46,267 bases of DNA from Planoprotostelium fungivorum. Taxonomy: Eukaryota; Evosea; Variosea; Cavosteliida; Cavosteliaceae. Shown here piece after piece: positions 1 through 8,924 of the stretch. The stretch is from contig MDYQ01000215.1 in NCBI GenBank assembly GCA_003024175.1, positions 1 to 46,267 of the forward strand. Direction: 5' to 3'. The notes under the pieces were generated by a model. That model saw nothing but the letters and a program-made list of their open reading frames with translations. It was not told where the DNA came from and ran no database searches. The translations under genes and the position numbers were made by a program. Each line of letters begins with the position of its first letter. Within the stretch, counting starts at the first letter, position 1.

Positions 1-1031
1 TGTCAAGTTACGGACGGATTGACATGAATTACAAGTCTATGTGAAATGCAAGAAAACCCAAGTGGTCTGGGGCACTGAAGTACAGTCAGTATCATGGTAT
101 TTTCAAATTTATATCTTATCAATTGATTTGGATGTCATTTGTTTATCGCATGATTTGTCTTAATTTGACTATTTAGAAAAAAACCAGATTACAAATCTAA
201 TAGCTCAAAAAACAAGCACTTTTTTTTGCAACTACCCAATGTTTCCTTTTGATTTTCCAGCAATCTTACATTTCACAATGCCAAACTTCATCAAAATTGA
301 TACATGTTATGTTGTTTTGCAAAATCAGATGGTCAACTTTGATTAATCAGGTGATGGAACAAAATCAAAAGATATTTGCTAATTATCAGAGCCAATTGAC
401 AAATACAACAGACCGCGCATGTGCAGTCCTGATAAACCTCAATATATTAAAAAAGTTTCCAAAATCAAGGGAAAAAATCAAAAAAAATCACAGAAAATCC
501 CAATTTGTTACTCACTGCGCGTGCGCGGACAGCTCAATTTTGGCATATGTTTCTGTATTTTTGCATGCTTCATTGATAATTTATGTCATTTTTTGTCATA
601 TAATGTACCAACAAAGTTCAAACATGTAGATTACAGTTGATTTCAACAACTGAATTGAGAGTAAGTCAATTCTGACACAAGATTGAATTAGCAGTGCCCA
701 ACACCTGGCTGAGAGACAAACATTTCTGGACATAACATACATACTTTGTCATGTCCTTCTAAATTGCATTTTGCTTCACCATTTCTGCATAACAAATCAA
801 CAATGTTGTAAAACTTCTTTAATTACTACCACTTTGGCATTTGCAGATTCCTACGCATTCTTGTTTTTTCTCAATGGTCCAATAATTGCAATATGTGGTC
901 CACCTACCTCAGATCATCACCTTTGTTTTCTTCTGATGTTGTCCCTTAGACTCAGAACAGTTCTGTTTAGTTTAATTGCAATTTTAACACTCGTTTTTAA
1001 ATTGTAATTTAGAATTCACTGACTTTTGGTT
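1..1031. other. AT-rich region without a convincing gene
   Basis: This stretch is AT-rich, with A and T runs, and differs in composition from the gene-dense centre of the window. Open frames at 249-629 and 771-1007 have compositions typical of chance frames in AT-rich DNA. I see no splice-linked coding signal, tRNA or recognisable mobile element. It resembles the far right end of the window (45200-46267) in base composition. Confidence 0.5.
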
Positions 1032-1840
1032 TTATTCAGACATCGTCTTACTGTTGATGCTCTTGATGAATGCTGTCTGTTGCTGGTATAGGAGCATCAG
1101 AATCTGGTAGAGTTGACCAGGATATACTTTAAGGACAGGAGAGTCCAAAGTTCCTGTGCAGACAAATAGACCAGAGGATTGAAGAGTCTGCAGAACAACA
1201 CCATCATTGTTGGAGCCAACTCCAATCCAATCTTTTCCTACAGGAGGACAAAGAATGTGTCCCACTGTTCAATATCTTTTTTAAATCAAAATTAAAAATC
1301 AATATCCATCACTCACCTTCTGGTGACCAGCTATTGAAAGGCTTTCCATGTAGCCTTGTGGTGTATGGTCACCACATAAGAACCAAACAGTTCAATGAGT
1401 CTCTGTTTATAAAGAATGATTTCAAACCAAAGAAAGCCAAGGAGTTCCCTTTCAATGAATGTGCATTGAATGTGTTTCTTGGTTGCTGAGTTTTCTCTGA
1501 GATTTCTCCAAGTTTCCCAATTTGTCAGTGATGTCAAATGTTGGGCACAACAAGCCTCTTGTAATGCTGAGGGTCCAAAGCCACTGAATTCTTCTCACAG
1601 ATGTACAGGTCATGCAGAGCCAGAACACCAGACCACAGCCAGTGTTGGCAGGCTGATGAAAGAAGTAGTCCTTCCAAGCCTGGATGACCTCAGTGGGCTG
1701 ATAACATTTGTCTGAAAAAAAATATTAAAATTTAAGTTTTGAATTTAAAAATCAAAACACACCAACGCGTTGGTCGATATGATGTACCACAGCAGCCATT
1801 TGTCTATCCACTTTCATTGTGGAGAACTTTGGCGGTTGAA
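1032..1840 (-). pseudogene. Unrecognised spliced coding fragment, probably decayed
   Basis: Read on the minus strand, two intron-like stretches join coding-like segments. One, about 1690-1764, has a GTGTGT donor and a T-rich CAG acceptor, and precedes a segment reading KCYQPTEVIQAWKDYF. The other, about 1266-1315, has a GTGAGT donor and precedes GHILCPPVGKDWIGVG. The middle part (about 1330-1600) needs frame changes and contains in-frame stops, for example after LVVPNI. Either an unusual exon structure is missed or the gene is degraded. I do not recognise the family; a transposon-derived gene is possible but unsupported. The stop of the last segment is at about 1032-1034. Confidence 0.3.
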
Positions 1841-2199
1841 TACAAACTCTTCAAGATGGGGGTGGAACTGTTACATATTAGAATTGATGATGTTGATGAT
1901 GATGTCATCAAACATCTCCAGAAGAGGACCTCTTCACCGTCCAAAACACTCACATTCAACAGGGCCAGGCAGCGAAGAGGTAGCGACTTCATCTACCAAT
2001 GGGTGGTGCTGTGAAGTTGACTCCATCAGAGGAGATCTCTCTGATGATGATTAGTGATAATGCAATGAGAAGATGTTTGAAATATTGAAATGGTGATATC
2101 ACACAATAATATCTCACGTTGAGAACTCGTCATAGCAGCCAGATGATCTTCAGCATCTTTTCTTCCTGTATGATATGAGATTGTGTGGATTGAAAAAAA

Positions 2200-4350
2200 T
2201 TGGTCAGATTACCTGACACATCGCTCATCGAGGAAGATCCGGCGTTCGATTCCTCGGCTCTGCCTGATGATATGAGCCAATATCATAAAATGGATCATGT
2301 CGATTCAACAACAATGAACTCACTCGTTGACGTAGCGGGACCATCGCGTTGCTGTTCCGCACCATCCGAAGTACTTAAAACATCTGTATCACAAATGAGA
2401 TAATGAGTGGAATCGGGACAGGTACGAACGTACCAGAAGAACGGCGTCGTTCTAATCCAGAGTATTCCGACTCGACGGCGACATCTGAATGACCTCAGAA
2501 TCGAATGAAGGAGAATGGATGATTAAAACCATCGATTTCCTCACCAGACAACACTCGAGAGTCGTTCGGATCCCCACCTGTTGGGATTCCTTGACTCTGG
2601 GTGCCTGTCGGGCATCAGAAATGTAAATCACAACCTGGAGATCGCTCGCTCGTTGAGGTGTCAATAATTAGCACCCGAAGAAGGGGTCTGAATCAATTGA
2701 GAGCTATCCTCGGCCTCAGTTCCAGTCATTGACGCTACGTTATCGAAGGTCGCGAAGTGTAATTTTAAAAATAGACTTGAAATTTCGTTTATTGTTGTGA
2801 TTTTCAACCGATCGAGGGTTGAATGTCCATTATGATAGACCCCCGTAGCTACGTTGCGATGGACACCTCACTGTGCTGACTCGGTCCGATCGCATTCCCA
2901 CATAATGTGAAATCACATGTGAGTAATCACGTAGTTGAATTGTACTGCTCGGCACTACGCGGATGGCGTAGCTGTGTCCCCCCTTGATACCCATTTGTTG
3001 CAACATAATTCAATGGAGAATGAGATTATGAGTGATTCTGACAACATGGATAAAGATTACATCACTCGACACCAGACGACTCTCTCTCCATGAATGATTC
3101 ATCATAAATCTATGGGAAGAAGGCAAAGATGCCATGATTCGAATAGTGTCTATTTTTAGTATCACCGCGTTTTCGTCATCTGATCACACCTCCCATCCAT
3201 CTGAAAGAACAGATGAGTTCTATTGACGATCCTGGCACATCGATATACGCGCGAACATCTGAGCCTATTCCGCCGAACGATGATATCCACCTGTGGGAGG
3301 ATCATGGTGATTACATGACATGTAAACGAAAATTGAATGCTCGCCCAAAGACGTACTTTTACTGTTGATTGAAGGTGAGCGTACAAAGGGAGGTTAATTG
3401 CGTTATACTTTGGCAGCTGTTACGTTTAGTTTCATTTTAATTTTAATTTTTAATATTTTTCTCAATCTTATGCATTCTGCAGGTGAAATCTACTGGGTTG
3501 GATGTGTGTATCAAACCGATCGACAATTGATCATGTTGAACCATGTGAAGAACAGAAAGCCATCTCATCTATTGGTTGATGGGCAGAAAGTCCCTGGCCT
3601 GAATGATCTGATGCAACGATTGAGTTTCAGAGAGCAACAGGCAAGCAAGTTCCAAACAACATCCATGCCATCTGATGACATTGCGGATAGCACTGCAGAT
3701 GAAGATGTGTCATAAAAATTATTATAAATTATCAGATGACAATCTATTTGATCAGATTGCTTCAGGACCGTCGTCTTGTGTCTGTGAGGATGAGCCAGAT
3801 GATGAGGACCACGACTTCACTGAGCCTGCTATCCCACATGTGTTGTCTATTCCAGAGATCATTGAGCAACACAAGAAGATTCAATTTTATTGGAAAGTCT
3901 CATCAGAACCTCAAGTATGGATTCCACAACGGTGTACTCAAGCTTTGCAGCAGGTGTGATAATCTATGCGATTTTTAATTTCTAAAAGTGCAACATTTAC
4001 ATCTCAGGGACCTCTCTAAGGGATCATGTGGTTCACATCTGATCAGTGCCTCCATCATTACGTCAAACCACGTCACTCTCTACGTCCACCATCGTGGCAA
4101 CGCGGCCCAATACGTCTGTCAGCCTGACGAATTGCACCATGAAACACGGCTCCATCGACATCACTTATCCCTCCATCAGTATTTTGGCGGGAGACGACAT
4201 CATAGATTTGAAGATCTCAGTCATGGTAGAGGGTAACGCAAGTACCATCTGGAAGAACAACAGATGAGGGCGGTGTCTCATCCACCTGACGTGGCCAGTT
4301 TCCGTGGGGTGTACCGCTACATTGCTTATGGGATAGATTTGAGAGACTAA
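2200..4350 (+). other. Unresolved plus-strand coding fragments, no family recognised
   Basis: Several plus-strand pieces look coding but do not assemble cleanly. These are a segment at about 2212-2400 (acidic, Ser-rich); an exon from 3481 reading EIYWVGCVYQTDRQLIML, preceded by an intron-like 3373-3480 (GTGAGC to CTGCAG); an acidic segment at about 3765-3920; and a piece ending at 4347-4349 (VASFRGVYRYIAYGIDLRD, stop). In-frame stops upstream of 3373 and frame changes near 3715 and 4235 keep me from proposing one protein. It could be a fast-evolving gene or a decayed one. The alternative frame at 4046-4267 has a secreted-protein flavour but lies in the same DNA. Confidence 0.25.
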
Positions 4351-4422
4351 TCCGCCTTAACTTTCTCTGTATCGTGTACAATGATCAAGTAATTCACATG
4401 GTAAGATGATTGATGTATTGTC

Positions 4423-4913
4423 CTAGTAAATAGGCTTCTCTTCGAGGTCTGGATCGATGACGGAAGAATCTTCACCAGAGCCACAAAGCTCACATTCCAT
4501 GTTGAACTTTTGTCTATTCTTCACGACCTACCGAACAATCAGAAGAGCGAGTGTTATGAGACTCACCTTGAAATTGTACTTGTGTATCGATATCTGATGA
4601 TCGCAATCTGGACAGATGTCTGTAATATTCAGTAAGGGTGACCAAAACAATGGCTTACGATTGAACTTGATCTTCTCCGTGATGTCTGTCTCCTCCTGCT
4701 CTTTATCTCTGGCTACAGGCATGTTGAATTTTCCACATGCGGCACACCTAGGGAATGAGAATAGCTCTAATGATTAACTGCACGTACCCTTTATAATTCG
4801 GGACATAAGCTCCTGTCGAGAAACATGTGGTCCCCTTCGTAAAGTTAGTGCTGAATGTATGAGCGCAACGCAACTCGATCCGGTGTCTCCTCCAGTAAAC
4901 AATCACCACACAT
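4423..4913 (-). CDS. CHURC1: Churchill-like zinc protein
   Basis: This encodes a small zinc-binding protein of the Churchill family; in vertebrates Churchill is a zinc-finger regulator of developmental signalling, and its role in protists is unknown. Five exons on the minus strand (4913-4875, 4834-4788, 4747-4659, 4619-4567, 4527-4423) give 110 aa, against about 112 aa in vertebrates. The four introns are only 39-40 nt. The protein starts MCGDC. It keeps the RGTTC motif, the GCAACGKFN segment, CPDCDHQISIHKYNF, and the C-terminal CELCGSGEDS followed by DPDLEE. These are the Cys/His zinc-ligand positions of the family. The start is fixed by the MCGDC N-terminus. The first intron joins CGA to GGG, rebuilding the family's RGTTC. 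The CDS length is divisible by three. Confidence 0.93.
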
Positions 4914-5187
4914 TGATTATTTGATTATTCGAGCTGGTGGGTGATGTGTGATCTTGTAGAATGGCAAATTGGACAAATCCCATAGAATTGCGACCAACCC
5001 CTTCACTCTTCTCAACCTTCAATCGCACACGCGCAGTCGCAGCGAAAACGGAACAGACATCATCTTGACTCTGGGAAGCCACTAATTGTACGAGTTACTC
5101 ACGGAGATGAACGTTAAGGAGTTCAGATAAATGTGTCCAGGGCCATACAACAATAGAACCATCATGTACACATCATAAAAAGGTCGT
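4914..5187. promoter_or_regulatory. Spacer between COX11 3' end and Churchill start, likely Churchill promoter
   Basis: The 274-bp gap lies upstream of the Churchill start and downstream of the COX11 stop, both genes being on the minus strand. It contains GGGTGATGTGTGATC at about 4939-4953, whose complement resembles the ACATCACATCA motif found in two divergent promoters of this window. No ORF is supported here. The promoter role is inferred from position. Confidence 0.35.
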
Positions 5188-6042
5188 CTATTGCTGTTTC
5201 GATTTATAAAAGGTGTAAGATAGCGTGATGTCGTTCGTGTTCCTCAGAGAGGGATCATCCACATAGGCGGGATCGATATAGAAGAAGACAGGCAGGTCGA
5301 TCTCTTCTCCTGGTTCCAACCTTTGCTCCTCGAAGCAGAAACATTGAATCTTGTTGAAATAAGGCGCAGCCTGTCTCAGTGAGTTCACGCGAGAGAAGAA
5401 AGAGTCATTTACCTTCGCGGGTGTGACATTATAAGTGGACACCCCGATGATGGGCTCTTCTGTCGGATTCTTCGCTGTGTAGAAGACGAGAGCGGATTCA
5501 CCGGGGGTGACGACTACTTGTCTCTGTTGGGGCAAGAAGCTCCACTGCATGGTGCTGCTGCGTGGGGATCAGCACGAATGAGGTGGGTCACGTGACGGGA
5601 TCACCTTCTCTCTGCAGAAAAGAAGACGCGGATGTCTCTCTCGATTCCATCTCGTCTTCTCTCAGTGAGGTCGGCCACTGTCTTTCTATCCTTGACGGCA
5701 CCACCGTAACCGGTGGCCTCGCAGAAAACTCGGTAGAGGGGAACAGCCGCATATGAGGCTCCTAGCACGGCCACCATGGTGGCCACTATCTTCAAAGCCA
5801 GTGTCTTGTTGTCATCCTCGCCTTTACCAGCTCCGCCCCCTCCTGTCCATCCACTTTGTGTCTCCTAAATCACTTGAGCACCATGATGGAGGAATATGAG
5901 GCACCTGTTGCTTATTTCCCTCACCGCCACCATTGCTGTATTGACGTCTGCCGGTGAAAGTTCTCATGGGTGACCACTTAGGAATGTAACGAGTCTGGTT
6001 CCATTGTACAGTCTTTCCAATTGTGCGAAATAGTGGTGTCAT
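5188..6042 (-). CDS. COX11: Cytochrome c oxidase assembly protein COX11
   Basis: This is an inner-membrane mitochondrial copper chaperone that delivers copper to the CuB site of cytochrome oxidase subunit 1. Four exons (6042-5905, 5864-5605, 5557-5413, 5370-5188) encode 241 aa; introns are 40, 47 and 42 nt. The N-terminus is basic and Arg/Ser-rich, as expected for a mitochondrial presequence. A single membrane helix follows (residues about 70-90: ALKIVATMVAVLGASYAAVP), then the conserved YRVFCEATGYGG. The soluble domain carries the copper-binding KIQCFCFEEQ and PVFFYIDP motifs and ends with a TLSYTFYK segment. The last intron is a multiple of three with no stop, so a simple ORF caller would wrongly include it as 14 extra residues. 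MED21 starts 93 bp away, divergently. Confidence 0.97.
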
Positions 6043-6135
6043 GATGCTCGTATGTGATGTGATCCAGTCCAGGTGATGTTCGGGTTGTAGTGCAATTTTA
6101 ATCGGGACATCACATCACATCACATCGCACCAACC
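6043..6135. promoter_or_regulatory. Shared divergent promoter of COX11 and MED21
   Basis: Only 93 bp separate the two ATGs. The segment contains GTGATGTGAT at 6054-6063 and, on the other side, four tandem ACATC/CACAT units at 6107-6126 (ACATCACATCACATCACATC). The two are reverse complements in core sequence, so each gene has an ATCACATC-type element pointing the same way relative to its own start. A related ACATCACATCACC lies in the divergent promoter at 8205-8217. The regulatory role is inferred. Confidence 0.45.
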
Positions 6136-6603
6136 ATGTCTTCCGATCGTCTCACAGAGCTTCAGAATCAGATCAGTGAACTGACCTTCAAGTTCTACAC
6201 TTTTCTCGGCATCATACAGAGGGACTCTCCCTCGGTTTCACTCGATACTCAGCTCAATCACCCACCAGACTCCAGCGAAGAAGACCTTCTCAAGTTCGAC
6301 ACACAGACGAAAGATTTTGCCGTTCAGATCGCCAAATCTTCACGAGCCATTCACGACGTGAGATACTCTTCAGACTTTCCCACTCAATCATCTCAGCTCA
6401 TCCAATCGCTACCCGGTAGTTCTTCGACGGAAGAAGAACAAGTGAAGGAGATGGAGAGATTAGAGGAGGAGAATCAAGTGGAATCAGACAAGCTGAAAGA
6501 GAGAGTCGATAAGGCAGAAGAACAATTGAACAAGATCCGAGAGGTTCTGTACCTCATCTCCAGAGATCGCTTCGCAGATGGATTATTAAACAACGGAGAC
6601 TGA
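6136..6603 (+). CDS. MED21: Mediator complex subunit 21
   Basis: MED21 is a core middle-module subunit of Mediator; it pairs with MED7 and bridges activators to RNA polymerase II. The gene is a single exon of 155 aa, near the family size (about 144 aa in human). The N-terminus DRLTELQNQISELTFKFYTFLG matches the family pattern DRLTQLQ..., with the IQRDSP continuation. After a variable loop comes a long coiled coil from about residue 100, with EMERLEEENQ followed by a heptad-rich stretch, as in MED21. The lack of introns is unusual in this window. Its stop lies 9 bp from the convergent HAP40 stop. Confidence 0.88.
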   Translation: MSSDRLTELQNQISELTFKFYTFLGIIQRDSPSVSLDTQLNHPPDSSEEDLLKFDTQTKDFAVQIAKSSRAIHDVRYSSDFPTQSSQLIQSLPGSSSTEEEQVKEMERLEEENQVESDKLKERVDKAEEQLNKIREVLYLISRDRFADGLLNNGD

Positions 6604-6612
6604 TACATCTCT

Positions 6613-8161
6613 TCATTTATTCGCCACCGAAGCCAATCGAAGAGAAGCGTTCAACTCTTCGATGATCATGAGAACGAGTGTGTTCTGCTGTCGAGTCATC
6701 CAAGGGTGGAGTTCTCTCTGTACAGCCATCACCATTTCTACGTCTTGCCTCTCGACTTGCTCCTTTTTCATCGTCAGTCCTTTTCGTGTCGATGATCGCT
6801 TACGATGAGAGTTTCAAACAGTTCGATGATGAGACGAAACGTGTTCGTTGTCACTCCATTTGCGGTGGCATCCCTCTCTAATTTAGACACAAAGTCCCTC
6901 GACTGTTGAAAATCTCCCTACGTTCAATTTCAACTCCAACATATCGAGACAGATCTCACCTGAAGGATGAGGACGAGTATGAGAGAGACTTTAGCCTCCA
7001 TCATCACCTGTTCGTGTCAGCATCGAAGAGGGAAGAGATAGAACTCACCATGGTGTAAACCGATCGAGCATTCTTCGTGATAATCTCTTGGAAGATTCCA
7101 GACGTTCGAACGGGTGTGACAATGAGGCTCCCACTCTCACTATAATACACGAAATCAGAAACGATTGAGAGGAGAAGAATATTCGGGTCATTTCAATGTG
7201 ACGAATGCGATGAAAGAGATGAAAGGATGTACCTCACGACGAGAGTGTTGGTGGGTGTGTCGGTGGATATCTCTGACGCTAATTTCATCATCCAAATCAA
7301 GTCGGAGCAAGTGTTCCCGTAGTCTCCTGATGCGTTGAGGTGAAATGTTATGAATGAATGACGTACTCAACAGGATGTTGCACTCGACCGATTTCTCCAG
7401 TGAATTAATTGCACTTTACACGCGAGTGAGTGCCGGTGAGTCACGTTCTCTCACCATAGTCCACTGTTCTCTTGTTGTAATTCGGCTGCGGTGTGGAAAT
7501 AATCTCTCGCCTCTTCGTTCTTACCCAGTTCCTGACGATGATCAATTCAGGAGAGTTGAAATCTTGTCACCTTGCAGAACCCTGCCATTTCAAAATAGAG
7601 AGCCGCAGAAATAGCGGGCTTATTTAATCTTTTGTACACCTTGAGAGAGATGAATGAGAGCGGGAGAATGGATGATACGTACTGAGATGGCCAGGTGATA
7701 GCAATCAACGGCTTCAGAGAAATCTTCACCGAAGGACAAGTATCCATATTCTGATCGTTCCATCTCTCTCTGCCAAAAGCTGAAGCCTACGGGATCATGT
7801 CAATCAAGATGGTTGTTGATGAATCGAGTCACCTGCATCAGAGAAGGCGACCGCTTCCAGAGTCAAGTTCTTCAATGCCTCTTCACATCTGAAGGTTGTC
7901 AATGGACGTGGTGTCTAGGTCGGGAGTACCTTGCCACCGCCTTCAGACAGAATCCGATGTATGGTTGACTTTTACTCTGTCGCTTCAATGAATTCACAAG
8001 ATCATTGATCTCTTCTGAGCACTCTGCATAGTTAGGCTTTCGAAGGATGCTCCTGATTTGAATGAGTTTTCTTGTCGCGTCATCACCGACGTCAATCACT
8101 TCTTCTTCAATTTGGTGTATATCTTTCTGTAGCTCTCCACAAAATCCTCCTTGCTGCTCAT
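6613..8161 (-). CDS. F8A1: HAP40/F8A-like huntingtin-associated protein
   Basis: This is a homologue of the 40-kDa huntingtin-associated protein (factor VIII intron-22 protein), an alpha-solenoid that binds and stabilises huntingtin. About 12 short exons on the minus strand, separated by introns of about 39-80 nt, give roughly 350 aa (human 371). The first exon encodes EDFVESYRKIYTKLKKK. After a 47-nt intron it continues LRKPNYAECSEEI, matching the human segment with LRKPN. Further matches are AVARCEEAL, a TPR-like segment around FHTAAELQQENSG, CNILLRDY, and a C-terminus reading ELHPWMTRQQNTLVLMIIEE, which parallels the human end. The human Pro-rich insert is absent. The start is the ATG whose frame gives this N-terminus; an overlapping longer frame crosses the first intron without stops and is misleading. 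Confidence 0.9.
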
Positions 8162-8243
8162 CTTCGGCTGACCTGAATTTATTTCTTTTGTGGATTTATT
8201 TCAGACATCACATCACCAAATCATTCCGAAACCCATCACAATC
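8162..8243. promoter_or_regulatory. Divergent promoter between HAP40 and the small membrane protein
   Basis: The 82-bp gap carries a T-rich stretch and ACATCACATCACC at 8205-8217. This repeats the core of the COX11/MED21 divergent promoter. The regulatory role is inferred from position and recurrence only. Confidence 0.4.
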
Positions 8244-8592
8244 ATGTCCCTCTCCATCAGAATCGTTCGATCAGCCATGAATACATTGAAAGGAACATCC
8301 ACTCGGAAAGGATGTGCGATCAATCTGGGTTCAATCAACAGTGGTATCGCCAATAGCTTCTGTGTCACCCCACATGCAACCATGTCATTCAATAGGGCAG
8401 CTCTCTCTGAATCACTGGGACTGAAAGATGTAGAGTCCTCCGGCGCCTTTCGTTCACACGCGTGAGATCATCACATCCCAACATTCTCTCTTATGGCTAT
8501 ATAGATTCAGTAGCGCCGCTGGATCGTTCGTCTCTGTGATCATTACCTTCATAGGAGGTGTTCTTACCATCATGCTCGATCCGGGCAGGTAA
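8244..8592 (+). CDS. Small probable mitochondrial single-pass membrane protein
   Basis: Two exons (8244-8461 and 8505-8592) encode 101 aa. I do not recognise the family. The first 75 residues are rich in Ser, Arg and Asn with few acidic residues (SIRIVRSAMNTLKGTSTRKG), like a mitochondrial targeting peptide, and end near HAFSSAAG. Then comes one hydrophobic helix (FVSVIITFIGGVLTIML) and a short DPGR tail. The intron is 43 nt. Right after the Arg codon sits a possible second donor (GTAAAG, from about 8589) with an acceptor at about 8631. Whether or not it is spliced, the protein ends ...DPGR, because the alternatives read AGG TAA or AGA TGA. A respiratory-chain accessory subunit is possible but unproven. 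Confidence 0.6.
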
Positions 8593-8924
8593 AGTATTCG
8601 TGTGTAGTGATCTGATTGTCTCTTCTAACAAGACTAACAGATGATGGGGGTTCAAAATCCCAGCGATCGCATTCGTTGCCATCACCAATCTCAACTGCAG
8701 GCGTAATTGATCTGATCATTCACAACCACCAATTGTTCATCAATAGAGATTGCTCGAAAGGATTCCAATCTATTGCTTCATTAGGATCTGTTGTGGTCAA
8801 TATATTGTTTGTCACACATCATCCATAGCATTAAAGATGGACGACACGTGTGAGGTGTGCCTACATATATCCGCGGACACAAAAAGCCTGCTGAATCCTT
8901 CGTCTATTTAATATTTCGAATTGG
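8593..8924. other. Convergent intergenic spacer
   Basis: This is 332 bp between the small membrane protein and the myosin 3' end. Short overlapping frames exist on both strands (8497-8694 minus, 8616-8828 plus), but none has a conserved motif. It probably holds the two 3' UTRs, plus a possible non-coding last exon of the upstream gene starting near 8632. Confidence 0.4.

Noticed and set aside
4046-4267. Possible secreted or LEA-type protein frame
   Set aside because: The resemblance is short, overlaps another open frame and has no upstream exon support.
5371-5412. Fourteen extra residues in COX11
   Set aside because: This is a 42-nt GT-AG intron in frame; removing it restores the conserved spacing to PYFNKIQC.
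7899-8125. Alternative N-terminus of the HAP40 gene reading through the first intron
   Set aside because: The spliced form matches the family (KLKK then LRKPN); the read-through form does not and lacks an ATG.
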